Below, piece by piece: positions 35,285 to 46,104 of a DNA stretch of 64,000 nt. The notes below the pieces were generated by a model. The model was not told the DNA's origin, did no database searches, and was given only the letters and a program-made list of their open reading frames with translations. Each line of letters opens with the position of its first letter. Position 1 is the stretch's first letter. This DNA comes from Acidiluteibacter ferrifornacis (GTDB lineage: Bacteria > Bacteroidota > Bacteroidia > Flavobacteriales_E > Vicingaceae): positions 62,334-126,333 of the forward strand of contig NZ_WWNE01000005.1 in assembly GCF_009909615.1 (NCBI RefSeq), given 5' to 3'. The translations under genes and the position numbers were made by a program.

Positions 35285-38200
35285 ATGAAAATCAATTTAT
35301 TGGCTAGCTTTCGATTTAGCATTCTTTTTCATTTATTAGTGATTTTATTTACTTTAAATGTTAATGCTGAAGGAACCAAGTCTGTTTGGAAAAACTTCAC
35401 AGGACTAGGTACTGGAAATGAGAGTGGTGGATTGTTAGTAAATTTTATCACCGATCCCGTAAACGGAGCCTATCCAGCTTATACGTTTAATTCCACCTCA
35501 GACGAAAGATTGTATATTCATATCAATGATTTTACAACTGAATCCATCAAGTTTGGATTTAATGTTCGTCGTTTATGGTTTTCTGATTGTAACAATGTGC
35601 CTACTGTCAATGGCGACTATACGAACTCAAATACTGGCGGAAGAAGGGTACATTGGAGATTAAAAGACCCAGATGGTAATGTGGTAGCAACATCGGGAGC
35701 TTCAGGTATTCCATATTGGAATGGAGGAACTACAACAAGTACAACAGCAGGTTTTATTGGTTCCTATAATGAGGCAGTTAATGGTCCTGATGGATATAAC
35801 GGTGTTGGAACGAGTGGATATACTCCTTTGACACATAACCCTACAAAGAATGGGGATTATTACTTTGAATTTAACTACAATAGTAATACCACTATGTTTA
35901 ACAATAGTGGTTGTACTTGGGCTACAATTGCTTTCAATTATTTTGATATTTCAGTTGCAAAAGGCACGGCTACAATAAATGGTAGATTGTGGTCTCGTCA
36001 ATGGTCGTTAGCCACAGTAAATAGAGCACCCAATGCAGGTACACTTTCAGAAAATTCCTCAAAATTCCATGTTTATACTTCAGATAGTATTATTACGAAG
36101 ATTGAATTAGATAAAGTGGTGCCTGGCTATTTCAACGTCATTGCTAATGAGAATGGGGTAGGAACTACAGGAAACTTTGCTAATGATTCCAAATCGACAA
36201 CAAGTCCAGCAACGAAGTTGAATCGAAAGAATAGAATTTTCTTAAATACACCTGATACTACAATTTATCCAGCAAGGGCACTTACAAAATCTGTATCTCC
36301 AGCTTTTATCCAACGTTGTAGTCGTGATGATCAATGTATTGTAGTAGAGTTAAATAGGGCTAGTAGTGCGAATTTATATTTGGAGATAAACGGCGTTCCT
36401 GGATACCAGTCAAGTTCTTCAGATCGACTAATCTCGGCTACAACCTTATTTAAAGGTGCCAATTGTATTGCCTGGGATGGACGAGATGGAAATGGGAATT
36501 ATGTGCCCGATGGAGATACGATATACATTCAGGTACTTTTTGAGTCCAATGTTACTCAGGTTCCATTGCAAGATATAGAGTCCAATCCGAACGGGTTGAA
36601 AATATCTTTAGAGTTGCCTATCAGCGGTTCAACTGCTGTTTATTGGGATGATTCCAACGTTGGAGGAACAACGAATTTAACTGGTTGTGTTGGCTCTTCA
36701 AGTGTAGGATGTCACTCATGGACTGGAGATTTTAGCAGTGGAATAGGAAACGGAAACGTAATTAACTCCTATTGGTATTCGACACTCGATACCTTAATAG
36801 CGATTCCAATTAAAGATTCCACTTTTGCGATTAATATTGTAAATTCAAGTTCAGATGTTTCTTGTGTACCTACATCAAATGTTGATCCAGGGCCGATTTC
36901 ACTAGTTAATTTTGCAGGTGATCGTACTAAAAGTTTTAGATGGTCATCGACAGGTACCGGTACGTTTACTCCCCATGATTCTACTTTATATGCAGATTAT
37001 ATACCCTCTGCTCAAGATATAGAGTTTGGTGGAATTATTACTTTTTACATTAGTCCAAGAACCGGTTGTCCTGAAGCAACGGATTCTATTAAAATAGATT
37101 TCGGAAATAGGCCTGGGGGAGTGACAACTGGGTTATTAAGGTGGTATAAAGCCAATGATGGTCCAAGAAACGCTAGTGCCACAGCTGCATCCAATGGTCA
37201 AGTAGTGAAGACTTGGAGAAATAAAGCTTCTTTAGGTAATGATGCTACTTCTGTTTCAGTTGGCCCAATCTTTACCACGAATGTGTTTAATAATAACCCC
37301 GGACTGGTATTTTCTGACAATGATAATCAACGAATGACTTTCCCCGTCAATTTTGGTTCTTTACAAGCAGGAAATGGGACCTATGATGGAGCGAATTCTA
37401 CAGGTATAAATAATGGTACAAACGCTAATGGAGCACCTGATTCACAATTTGCTCAAATTTATGACGAAACAGATCGACTAGTTATTGATTTGGGTACAAC
37501 CTTATCGGCAGGGTCTACTTATACCATAGTTTGGAGAAGAAAGAATGCTTATACGAACACAGCGGTTGCTGATATGGTTGTAGAGGAATCGGCTTCTTCA
37601 GGATCTGGATATTCTACCAACCCATTGGTTCCACAAACTTCAGATCGTGTAAACTATACTTCAACTAATTTAGTAACTCAAGTTCCTACAAGATATTTAA
37701 GAATTAGGCCGCAAACTGGCTCTAATGATGATATAGATTTTGATGCAGTTACGTTTTCAATCGATACTCGAAAAAATGAAACGGTCTTCTTAGTCGCTAA
37801 GAAAACGAATAATACCGCCAATACTTATTTGAGTGAAGGGTCAACCAATAACTTCAGAACATTTTATGGGGAAACAGCTAATAATCCAAGATTCAGATTT
37901 CAAGGAACAGGAACCACAGTTAGCGCATCTCCTTTAGTTTCCAATAATGAGGCATTCGTTTCTGCTTATCAAGTGAACTGGGCCGGAAATGAACAAGTAC
38001 TTTATAATGGAACTGTTGCCTACAATACCGACTTTGGAGCAATTAATCCGGCTACTTCTTTTATTCTAGGAAATAACTCAAATAATTCTGGAGAGTTAGC
38101 AGGAGCACTAGGTGAGGTTATTGTATACAACCAGGCACTTACAGCTCTTGAAATTCAAAAAATTGAGAGTTACCTTGCCGTCAAATATGGTATAACATTA

Positions 38201-41200
38201 AATAGAAATTATATAGATAGTGATGGAAATGTAATCTTTACAGCAGATGGTTCTGGTGCTGAGGTCTATGATAATGACATTGCAGGGATAGGGTTCGAAG
38301 AATGTGCTATCGAATTGAATCAGCAAAAAAGTATGAGCCAAAGCACTGATGCTGTGGTTCAAATGTCTAATTCTAGCAGTTTAAATGAGCAAGATTATTT
38401 AATTTGGGGAAATGACAATGGTTCTTTAGTATCCAAGAATACAGCAGATGTTAACCCTATTTATTTTACAGAACGTGTAACTAGGGTATGGAAGGCTCAA
38501 TCTACCGGGAATACAGGTACCGTTAAGGTTGCATTTTATTTAGGGAATATAACAGCTTCTCCTACAGATATTAAAAAGTATGGTTTGATCATGGGAAATA
38601 CACCAACCATGGCAAATGGAACATTGTCTGCCTATAACAAGTATATTTCAAATGATACCCTTTATTTTGAAGGGGTTACTTTTTCAGGAACGAAGTACTT
38701 TACAATCGCAACTGATATCGTAGATAAGGATAATGATGGTATTGCGGATGAGAATGATTTAGATTCAGATAACGACGGAATTTTAAATGCGGATGAATTA
38801 AGTGGCTGTACCGGTGCTTTAACTTATGAGTTTTACTCCACGCAGGTGGCAGGTTCTACAGTGAATAACATACCGACCTCCGGTGCTGCAAGTATTGGTA
38901 CTATAGGTAACTTAAATGTGAATGCATTGGCTACTTCCATCAAAGGGACTGCAGATCAATACAGTATTCGATATAAAGGGTTTATTACTATTGCAACTTC
39001 AGGTGATTACACATTCTACACTTCATCCGATGATGGTTCCAAGTTGTTTATTGGTGGAGCTACAGTAGTTGATAACGATGGAGCTCACGCTGATACAGAA
39101 AGATCAGGAAACATTTACCTCAATAAGGGGACATATCCATTGACACTTCTTTTCTTTGAAGATTTTGGAGGAGATGTTTTAACGCTAAGTTATGCAGGGC
39201 CTTCTATTTCAAAGCGAGCAGTTCCGTTTAGTATTTTAAGTTCTGTTTGTGATACAGATGGTGATGGAGTGCCGAATTACCTGGATTTAGATTCTGACAA
39301 CGATGGAGTTTTAGATATTTATGAATCAGGAATACCTGTAGCAACTATCAATACCCTTGATGCAAATCATGACGGAATAATAGATCCATCATTTAATTTC
39401 GGCTCGAATGGATTTGTAAATAATCTAGAAACGGTTGCTGACAATGGTATTAAAACCTATACAATTGCGGATAGAGACGGTGATGGCATTAGAGACCAAT
39501 TTGATTTAGATTCAGATAATGATGGTATTACAGATTTAGCAGAAAATGGGAATGGTACAGATGCCAATAATGATGGTATAGTAGATGGAAGTTCAGATGC
39601 AGATGGTGACGGAATTTTAAGCTCTGCTGATTCTAATAGTGGAGTTGCAGGCTCACCCAATACTACTCCAAGAGATACTGATGGAGATGGTGTTTTCAAT
39701 TATTTGGATTTAGATTCAGATAATGATGGTGTAACGGATTTAGCAGAAAACGGAAAAGGAACGGACACTAATAATGATGGAATAGTAGACGGAACAACTG
39801 ATGCGGACAAAGACGGTATCATCGACTCCGCAGATAACAATACCTCGGTGAGAGGATCATTAAATAGCATTCCGCGAGATACAGATGGTGATGGAAAACC
39901 AAACTATTTGGACTTAGATTCAGATAATGATGGAATTATGGATTTAGCTGAAAATGGAAATGGAACCGATACTAATAATGATGGAATAGTTGATGGAACT
40001 ACTGATGCAGATGGGGATGGTATTATTGATTCAGCAGATAGTAATACCTCAGTTTTAGGTTCTCCAAACAGACCTGCCAGAGATACAGATGGAGATGGGA
40101 AGCCCAACTTTATAGATTTAGATTCGGACAATGATGGGATTACCGATTTAGCTGAAAATCCATCGGGCACAGGGATTGACTCTGATAATAATGGAGTGCT
40201 AGACGGTTCTGCCGATGCTGATGGAGATGGAATATTAGATTCGGCAGATAGCAATGATGCTTTAAGAGGTTCGCCAAACACTATTCCTACTAATAGCGAT
40301 GCAGATGCTGTACCTAACTTCTTAGATTTAGATTCTGACAACGATGGTATTTTTGATGTTCAAGAAAATGGAAAAGGGACTGATTCTGATAACAATGGAG
40401 TGGTAGATGGAAGTTCAGATACAGACGGTGACGGAATTTTAAACAGTGCAGATAATAATAATTCAGTTTTTGGTTCACCAAACTCAGCACCAAGAAATTC
40501 TGATGCAGATGGTGTTCCTAATTATTTGGATCTTGATTCAGATAACGACGGAATAACTGATTTTGCTGAAAATCCTAATTCAACTGGAACTGATTCTAAT
40601 AACGATGGAATCATTGATGGATCATCTGACGCTGATGGTGATGGAATTTTAGATTCTGCTGATTCTAATGATGGTTTATTCGGTTCGCCAAACTCTCCAG
40701 TATCTAACGTAGATGGGGATGCTTTGCCAAACTTCATAGACTTAGATTCAGATAACGATGGAATAACCGACTTAAAGGAAAATCCTGCTGGAACAGGAAC
40801 TGACGCCAATAATGATGGTATAGTAGATGGAACGGCAGATACTGATGGTGATGGAATCTTAAATTCAGCGGATAGCAATGATGGGGTTAAAGGTTCACCG
40901 AATACAGTACCTACTAATACCGATGGAAATGGATATGCTAACTTCCTAGATTTAGATTCTGATAATGATGGAATAACTGATTTAGCTGAAAATAGAGGAA
41001 CAGGAACAGATGCTAACAATGATGGTGTTGTTGATGGTACAACTGATGCTGATGGCGATGGAATAATTGATTCTGCAGACAGTAATACCGGAGTGAAAGG
41101 TTCGCCAAATAATACACCTAGAGATTCTGATGGGGATGGAAAACCTAACTACATCGATTTAGATTCAGATAATGATGGTATTACTGATTTAGCTGAAAGT

Positions 41201-44200
41201 GGAAGAGGGACCGATTCAAATACCGATGGTGTGGTTGATGGTGCTACTGATATTGATAAAGATGGAATAATTGATAGTGCAGATTTGAATACTGCTGTTT
41301 TTGGTTCGCCTAACAGTATTCCGACGAATTCAGATGCAGATACACTTCCAAATTTCTTGGATTTAGATTCAGATAATGATGGGATTACTGATTTAAAGGA
41401 AAATCCAACAGGAACCGGAACAGATTCCAATAACGATGGTATTGTGGATGGTTCTGCTGATACCGATGGAGATGGTATACTAAATAGCGCAGATAAAAAT
41501 AACAGTGCAATAGGGTCTCCTGGTTCTGCTCCTACGAATACCGATGGAGATGGAAAAGCCAATTTTATTGATTTAGATTCTGATAACGATGGAATCACTG
41601 ATTTGAAAGAAAATCTTGGTGGCACAGGAACAGATTCTAACAATGACGGAGTAGTTGATGGAACTGCTGATGCAGATGCTGACGGTATTTTAGATAGTGC
41701 GGACAGTAATGATGGAGTTGCAGGCTCGCCGAATGCCATTCCAACGGATACCGATGGCGATGGAACTCCAAACTACATCGACTTGGATTCTGATAATGAT
41801 GGGATTACGGATTTAGCTGAGAATAGAGGTACAGGAACAGATTCTAATAATGATGGAGTCGTAGATGGTTCTTCAGATACGGATGGTGATGGAATTTTAA
41901 ATTCAGCAGATAGCAATAACGGTGCAATCGGATCACCAAATAATGCTCCAAGAGATACAGATGGAGATGGAAAAGCCAATTTTATTGATTTAGATTCTGA
42001 TAATGATGGAATTACTGATTTGAAGGAAAATCCTACAGGCTCAGGAACAGATTCCAATAATGATGGAATTGTTGATGGTTCTGCGGATGCTGATAAGGAC
42101 GGTATTTTGGATTCTGCCGATAGTAACGATGCTACTTTTGGCTCACCAAACTCAGCTCCAACTAATTCAGATTTAGATGCAGTTCCAAACTTTATTGATT
42201 TAGATTCTGATAATGATGGAATTACTGATTTGTTTGAAAATCAAGTGAACAGAGCGAATGACGCCGACAGTAACGGAGTAATAGATGGCGCTGCGGATGC
42301 AGATGGAGACGGTATTCTTGATGCACCAGATAGCAATGATGGCTTGAGAGGTTCACCTAATACCGTTCCTTTAGATACAGATGAAGATGGGAAACCAAAC
42401 TTTATGGATATTGATTCTGATAATGATGGAATCACAGACTTGAAAGAGAATCCAATAGGAACAGGAGTAGATGCTAACAATAACGGAGTAGTTGATGGTA
42501 CGGCCGATGCGGATGGTGATGGAGTATTAGATTCAGCAGATAGTAATGATGCCACTTTCGGAACTCCGAATACTACACCTCAAGATTTTGATAGTGATGG
42601 ATTAGCAAACTTCATTGATATTGATGCTGACAATGATGGTATTATTGATAATATCGAAGCACAAGCCTCAACAGGAAGTCCAATTAGAGCATTAGGAACA
42701 GATACTGATGGCGATGGATTAGATAATGCATTTGAAAGCACCAATGGTTTAGTACCTGTAAATACAGATGGTACCGATAATCCTGATTATTTAGATTTAG
42801 ACGCTGACAATGATTTAATTTCAGACCTAATAGAAGGATGGGATACTGATGGAGATTTAACAGCAAATACTTCACCTTCAGGTGTAGATTCGGATAATGA
42901 TGGATTGGATAACAATTTTGATCGAGTGAATGGTCGAAACAACACCACCAACCCATCAAACCTTTCTCAGAATTCAAACTTCTTCCCGAATGTTACAACT
43001 TCGGGAACTGCTGAAAGAGATTGGAGGGAAGAAAAAGACTCAGATGGTGATGGTATCGCAGATGGAGTAGATATTGATAAAGATAACGATGGAATATTAG
43101 ACATTAATGAATGTGGTTCAACTAATTCTTATTCTATCGTTGGAGGAAATGGAGGAAGCACTACCAGCTTTAATCAAGCTGGTGTAACTCTGGCATATTT
43201 TGAGTTAGTATCGGTTGATAATTCTATGTCGATCACCATTAATGGTTCTGGATTAAATCCTAAAAACTTATTACAGTTTGATGCAGCAACATTTAGTGCT
43301 GCCACTGAAGTATTGATGGTTTTTGCATCTGATAATGCTTCAATGACAACTGCTTGGGTAAGTAATAGTAATGGTTTGCCTCGAATCCGAATTTTTATTG
43401 ATGCGAACGGAAAAGTTTCTGTTTTTGGTACAAGAACAACGACTTCAAATGCACTTGAATTAATGAAGCCTGCAGATGGTTCAGTATTTAATCAAGTTAA
43501 TTTCGTAGGAGGTTTTAATACATTCACGATCGTAAATATTGACGGTTCTGGTCCGGATAATATTAACGGTACGGCATACCTTATTAGTGGCTGTGACAAT
43601 GATGGAGATGGAATACCAAATTATTTAGATTTGGATTCAGACAACGACGGTATTTCGGATATTATAGAAGCAGGTGGTGTTGACAACAACAATGATGGAG
43701 TCGTAGACAATGCGACTGATACAGACGGAAATGGCTGGGCCAATACGTTTGATCCAAATAATGGAGGTACACCTTTAGCTGATTTGGATTTAGATGGTGA
43801 CGGAATTAAGAATCGCTTAGATTTAGATGCCGATAACGATGGTATTGCAGATGTAGTAGAAGCGGGAGGAGAAGACGCCAATAATGATGGAAAAATTGAT
43901 GATTCAAACGATACCAACGAAAATGGATGGTTAGATGCTGTGGATCCAACCATTGGAGGAACAGCATTGCCATTAACTAATTCAGATAGTGATGAATATC
44001 CTGACTATATCGATAGAGATAGTGATAATGATGGTTTATCCGACACCTTTGAAGCGGGAGGCCCTGACGCTACTAATGATGGAGTTGTTGATGGATTTAC
44101 TGATGCAAATTCAAATGGTTGGGATGATGCCGAGGAGACGGTAAGGTTTGATATGCCAAATAAGGATGGAGATTCTCAACCGAACTATTTGGATAGGGAC

Positions 44201-45676
44201 AGTGATGGAGACGGGATTCCTGATGCAATTGAAGCAGGTGGAATTGATAACAATGGTGATGGAGAGTTAGATGCACAATCAGATTCGGATAGAGATGGAT
44301 TGTTTAATATCAATGATGGAATAGTGCCTACCATGCCTAATAAAGATCGTGACGCTTATCCTGATTATTTAGATTTAGATTCAGATAATGATGGAATAGC
44401 CGACGTTGTAGAGGCCGGTGGTGAAGATTCGAATAACGATGGAAAGCAAGACGGAGTTGATGCAGATTTTGACGGTTTGAGTGATTTTGTGGATACTGAA
44501 AATGGAGGTAGTCGATTACCTTTAACAGATTCAGATGGAGATGGATTACCAAACTATTTGGATATTGACTCAGACAACGATGGATTAATCGATAACGTTG
44601 AAGGACAATCAACAGCAGGTTTTAGAGCACCAACTGGGTCGGATACGGATGGTGATGGTTGGGATAATCGTTATGATTCCAACAATGGAGGAACCGCGAT
44701 TACTTTAAATAACCAAGAAAATTCAGGTGCTCCTGATTATTTGGATTTCGATACAGATGGTGATGGACAGCCCGACTGGATTGAAGGATTCGATGATGAT
44801 GAAGAAGGAGATGCTTTGAAAGATTTAAAAATCAGATCAACTGCATTTGTCAGTGCAGGAGGAAATGCAAACTATTATAATAATAGTTTAGATGGTGATG
44901 GAGATCAAATACCGAACTGGTTAGAGGATTCTGACTTAGATGGTCAGCCTAATTTCTTAGATCCGGACAGCCCTTTTTATCATGATTCAGATAACGATGG
45001 TTTGATAGATTTATATGACACCGATAATTTTGGTGCAGCTTCTATCTATCCGAATATGGATGCAGATTCAGAACCAGATTGGCGAGATACGGATAATGCA
45101 ACCACTTTACCCATTACTCTGATTAGTTTTGAAGCAGAAAAGAAGCTCAACAGTGTTTTATTGACGTGGGTAACTTTAGCTGAAATCAACAATGATTTCT
45201 TTACAATAGAGAAAACCAAGGATGGAGTAAATTTTGAATTGGTTGGAAATGTAAAAGGAGCTGGTAACTCCATCGAAAAATTGAGTTATGAATTGATCGA
45301 TGCAAGTCCTTATGATGGAGTTTCTTATTATCGATTAAAGCAAACAGATTTTAATGGGGAATATACATACTCTGAATTAAGAGCAGTAGAGTTTGGAGGT
45401 GCTGACTTGGTGAGCAACTCTAAATTATACCCGAACCCAACCAATGGTGATGAGTTGTACTTTAATTTAGTTTCGGACAAGAGTGGAAAGTTAAATTTAG
45501 AGATTAGAACCATTGAAGGTGAGTTAGTAAAATCTCGTTTGGTTCTTTTGGATGGATTAGATACTATTTATGAGTTTGAATTATTAAAGGGAACTCAACT
45601 AGCCGTAGGAACGTATATGTTAACTTATCGATTAGACGACAAAGTAATCGGAACCAAACGATTCATAGTAAAATAG
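35285..45676 (+). CDS. Giant T9SS-secreted thrombospondin type-3 repeat protein
   Basis: About 3463 residues from the ATG that begins a good signal peptide (MKINLLASFRFSILFHLLVI). ATG 35279 and TTG 35243 are alternatives. Order: unique N-terminal region; LamG/discoidin-like region (about 610-980, ends ALTALEIQKIESYLAVKYGI); first DxDxDG repeats; PA14-like domain (about 1175-1320, TSSDDGSKLFIGG); an array of about 15 units of 68-70 residues (to about 2440); an unrelated beta domain (about 2605-2770); looser DxDxDG repeats with EAGG linkers; an FnIII-like region; and a type A sorting domain (LYPNPTNGDELYF...TKRFIVK). The Asp-rich repeats should bind calcium and form a long stiff stalk. Probable surface adhesin or structural protein. 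Confidence 0.93.
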   Translation: MKINLLASFRFSILFHLLVILFTLNVNAEGTKSVWKNFTGLGTGNESGGLLVNFITDPVNGAYPAYTFNSTSDERLYIHINDFTTESIKFGFNVRRLWFSDCNNVPTVNGDYTNSNTGGRRVHWRLKDPDGNVVATSGASGIPYWNGGTTTSTTAGFIGSYNEAVNGPDGYNGVGTSGYTPLTHNPTKNGDYYFEFNYNSNTTMFNNSGCTWATIAFNYFDISVAKGTATINGRLWSRQWSLATVNRAPNAGTLSENSSKFHVYTSDSIITKIELDKVVPGYFNVIANENGVGTTGNFANDSKSTTSPATKLNRKNRIFLNTPDTTIYPARALTKSVSPAFIQRCSRDDQCIVVELNRASSANLYLEINGVPGYQSSSSDRLISATTLFKGANCIAWDGRDGNGNYVPDGDTIYIQVLFESNVTQVPLQDIESNPNGLKISLELPISGSTAVYWDDSNVGGTTNLTGCVGSSSVGCHSWTGDFSSGIGNGNVINSYWYSTLDTLIAIPIKDSTFAINIVNSSSDVSCVPTSNVDPGPISLVNFAGDRTKSFRWSSTGTGTFTPHDSTLYADYIPSAQDIEFGGIITFYISPRTGCPEATDSIKIDFGNRPGGVTTGLLRWYKANDGPRNASATAASNGQVVKTWRNKASLGNDATSVSVGPIFTTNVFNNNPGLVFSDNDNQRMTFPVNFGSLQAGNGTYDGANSTGINNGTNANGAPDSQFAQIYDETDRLVIDLGTTLSAGSTYTIVWRRKNAYTNTAVADMVVEESASSGSGYSTNPLVPQTSDRVNYTSTNLVTQVPTRYLRIRPQTGSNDDIDFDAVTFSIDTRKNETVFLVAKKTNNTANTYLSEGSTNNFRTFYGETANNPRFRFQGTGTTVSASPLVSNNEAFVSAYQVNWAGNEQVLYNGTVAYNTDFGAINPATSFILGNNSNNSGELAGALGEVIVYNQALTALEIQKIESYLAVKYGITLNRNYIDSDGNVIFTADGSGAEVYDNDIAGIGFEECAIELNQQKSMSQSTDAVVQMSNSSSLNEQDYLIWGNDNGSLVSKNTADVNPIYFTERVTRVWKAQSTGNTGTVKVAFYLGNITASPTDIKKYGLIMGNTPTMANGTLSAYNKYISNDTLYFEGVTFSGTKYFTIATDIVDKDNDGIADENDLDSDNDGILNADELSGCTGALTYEFYSTQVAGSTVNNIPTSGAASIGTIGNLNVNALATSIKGTADQYSIRYKGFITIATSGDYTFYTSSDDGSKLFIGGATVVDNDGAHADTERSGNIYLNKGTYPLTLLFFEDFGGDVLTLSYAGPSISKRAVPFSILSSVCDTDGDGVPNYLDLDSDNDGVLDIYESGIPVATINTLDANHDGIIDPSFNFGSNGFVNNLETVADNGIKTYTIADRDGDGIRDQFDLDSDNDGITDLAENGNGTDANNDGIVDGSSDADGDGILSSADSNSGVAGSPNTTPRDTDGDGVFNYLDLDSDNDGVTDLAENGKGTDTNNDGIVDGTTDADKDGIIDSADNNTSVRGSLNSIPRDTDGDGKPNYLDLDSDNDGIMDLAENGNGTDTNNDGIVDGTTDADGDGIIDSADSNTSVLGSPNRPARDTDGDGKPNFIDLDSDNDGITDLAENPSGTGIDSDNNGVLDGSADADGDGILDSADSNDALRGSPNTIPTNSDADAVPNFLDLDSDNDGIFDVQENGKGTDSDNNGVVDGSSDTDGDGILNSADNNNSVFGSPNSAPRNSDADGVPNYLDLDSDNDGITDFAENPNSTGTDSNNDGIIDGSSDADGDGILDSADSNDGLFGSPNSPVSNVDGDALPNFIDLDSDNDGITDLKENPAGTGTDANNDGIVDGTADTDGDGILNSADSNDGVKGSPNTVPTNTDGNGYANFLDLDSDNDGITDLAENRGTGTDANNDGVVDGTTDADGDGIIDSADSNTGVKGSPNNTPRDSDGDGKPNYIDLDSDNDGITDLAESGRGTDSNTDGVVDGATDIDKDGIIDSADLNTAVFGSPNSIPTNSDADTLPNFLDLDSDNDGITDLKENPTGTGTDSNNDGIVDGSADTDGDGILNSADKNNSAIGSPGSAPTNTDGDGKANFIDLDSDNDGITDLKENLGGTGTDSNNDGVVDGTADADADGILDSADSNDGVAGSPNAIPTDTDGDGTPNYIDLDSDNDGITDLAENRGTGTDSNNDGVVDGSSDTDGDGILNSADSNNGAIGSPNNAPRDTDGDGKANFIDLDSDNDGITDLKENPTGSGTDSNNDGIVDGSADADKDGILDSADSNDATFGSPNSAPTNSDLDAVPNFIDLDSDNDGITDLFENQVNRANDADSNGVIDGAADADGDGILDAPDSNDGLRGSPNTVPLDTDEDGKPNFMDIDSDNDGITDLKENPIGTGVDANNNGVVDGTADADGDGVLDSADSNDATFGTPNTTPQDFDSDGLANFIDIDADNDGIIDNIEAQASTGSPIRALGTDTDGDGLDNAFESTNGLVPVNTDGTDNPDYLDLDADNDLISDLIEGWDTDGDLTANTSPSGVDSDNDGLDNNFDRVNGRNNTTNPSNLSQNSNFFPNVTTSGTAERDWREEKDSDGDGIADGVDIDKDNDGILDINECGSTNSYSIVGGNGGSTTSFNQAGVTLAYFELVSVDNSMSITINGSGLNPKNLLQFDAATFSAATEVLMVFASDNASMTTAWVSNSNGLPRIRIFIDANGKVSVFGTRTTTSNALELMKPADGSVFNQVNFVGGFNTFTIVNIDGSGPDNINGTAYLISGCDNDGDGIPNYLDLDSDNDGISDIIEAGGVDNNNDGVVDNATDTDGNGWANTFDPNNGGTPLADLDLDGDGIKNRLDLDADNDGIADVVEAGGEDANNDGKIDDSNDTNENGWLDAVDPTIGGTALPLTNSDSDEYPDYIDRDSDNDGLSDTFEAGGPDATNDGVVDGFTDANSNGWDDAEETVRFDMPNKDGDSQPNYLDRDSDGDGIPDAIEAGGIDNNGDGELDAQSDSDRDGLFNINDGIVPTMPNKDRDAYPDYLDLDSDNDGIADVVEAGGEDSNNDGKQDGVDADFDGLSDFVDTENGGSRLPLTDSDGDGLPNYLDIDSDNDGLIDNVEGQSTAGFRAPTGSDTDGDGWDNRYDSNNGGTAITLNNQENSGAPDYLDFDTDGDGQPDWIEGFDDDEEGDALKDLKIRSTAFVSAGGNANYYNNSLDGDGDQIPNWLEDSDLDGQPNFLDPDSPFYHDSDNDGLIDLYDTDNFGAASIYPNMDADSEPDWRDTDNATTLPITLISFEAEKKLNSVLLTWVTLAEINNDFFTIEKTKDGVNFELVGNVKGAGNSIEKLSYELIDASPYDGVSYYRLKQTDFNGEYTYSELRAVEFGGADLVSNSKLYPNPTNGDELYFNLVSDKSGKLNLEIRTIEGELVKSRLVLLDGLDTIYEFELLKGTQLAVGTYMLTYRLDDKVIGTKRFIVK
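39240..42600 (+). repeat. Tandem array of about 207-bp coding repeats
   Basis: About fifteen in-frame units, counted at the recurrent DLDSDNDGI codons near 39504, 39706, 39906, 40116, 40326, 40530, 40738, 40950, 41157, 41363, 41573, 41779, 41986, 42197 and 42407. The mean spacing is about 207 bp (69 codons). Each unit reads roughly DTDGDGKPNYLDLDSDNDGI, a variable AENG/KENP linker, NNDGIVDG, DADGDGILDSADSN and GSPN. Most units agree strongly at DNA level with many synonymous changes. Confidence 0.9.
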
Positions 45677-45698
45677 AGATTAAAGGGATGAATTGAAA

Positions 45699-45731
45699 GG
45701 GGGAATTGGGACACAATTCCCCCTTTTTTTG
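45699..45731 (+). terminator. Intrinsic terminator of the giant gene
   Basis: A perfect 10-bp stem GGGGGAATTG / CAATTCCCCC with a 5-nt loop, followed by a run of T. Confidence 0.93.
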
Positions 45732-45867
45732 TTTAACTATGTAATTGTTCACTTTTGAAAGACTTAATGATTAAAGTTATCTATATAATTTCTTCTCATT
45801 ATGATGTTCAATTGAACTTTAAGTCACATTTTCTTTAGTATTTAATCAAAAGTTAAAACCATTTAGT

Positions 45868-45922
45868 AAATACGTACGTATTTGTTGTATTTTTGAGTAT
45901 ATATATTCTAAGAATACTCAAA
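45868..45922. promoter_or_regulatory. Two successive palindromes around a -7 box
   Basis: AAATACGTACGTATTT (45868-45883) is a perfect 16-bp palindrome. TATTTTTG (45888-45895) fits TAnnTTTG. TTTGAGTAT-N13-ATACTCAAA (45892-45922) is a perfect 9-bp inverted repeat. It lies just before the IS110 remnant. No intact gene follows, so it may be the orphaned control region of a lost gene. Confidence 0.35.
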
Positions 45923-45935
45923 TATTGGGGTATCC

Positions 45936-46101
45936 AAAAATTATTGCATGAAGCAAATGTATGACAGAATAGTAGCAAAAGGAAAGAGTAAAAAAGTTAG
46001 CATTGATTGCTATATGTAATAAGTTATTAAAACAAGCATTTGCAATAGCAAAGTCAGGTATACCATTTGATCAATCATATAGAAGTAAATTAGGAATATA
46101 G
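45936..46101 (+). pseudogene. IS110-family transposase, C-terminal remnant
   Basis: Two frames together give the C-terminal end of an IS110-type (Transposase_20) transposase. MKQMYDRIVAKGKSKK lies in one frame (ATG 45948). LALIAICNKLLKQAFAIAKS and GIPFDQSYRSKLGI lie in the next, ending at TAG 46099-46101. The switch falls in a run of A, so a one-base indel broke the frame. The catalytic N-terminal DEDD domain is absent. The remnant ends a few bases before the distal attC-like hairpin. Confidence 0.75.
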
Positions 46102-46104
46102 CTC

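Noticed and set aside
39457-42555. Long minus-strand open frames (80-196 codons) opposite the giant repeat gene, rich in Ser/Pro/Lys
   Set aside because: They are the antisense reading of the periodic DxDxDG codons (GAT/TCA give repeated SESK-like words). They repeat with the sense units, lack starts with signals, and the sense gene is clear.
39240-42600. Regular repeats resembling a CRISPR array
   Set aside because: The period is about 207 bp, both repeat and linker are in frame and coding, and there are no cas genes. It is a protein repeat.
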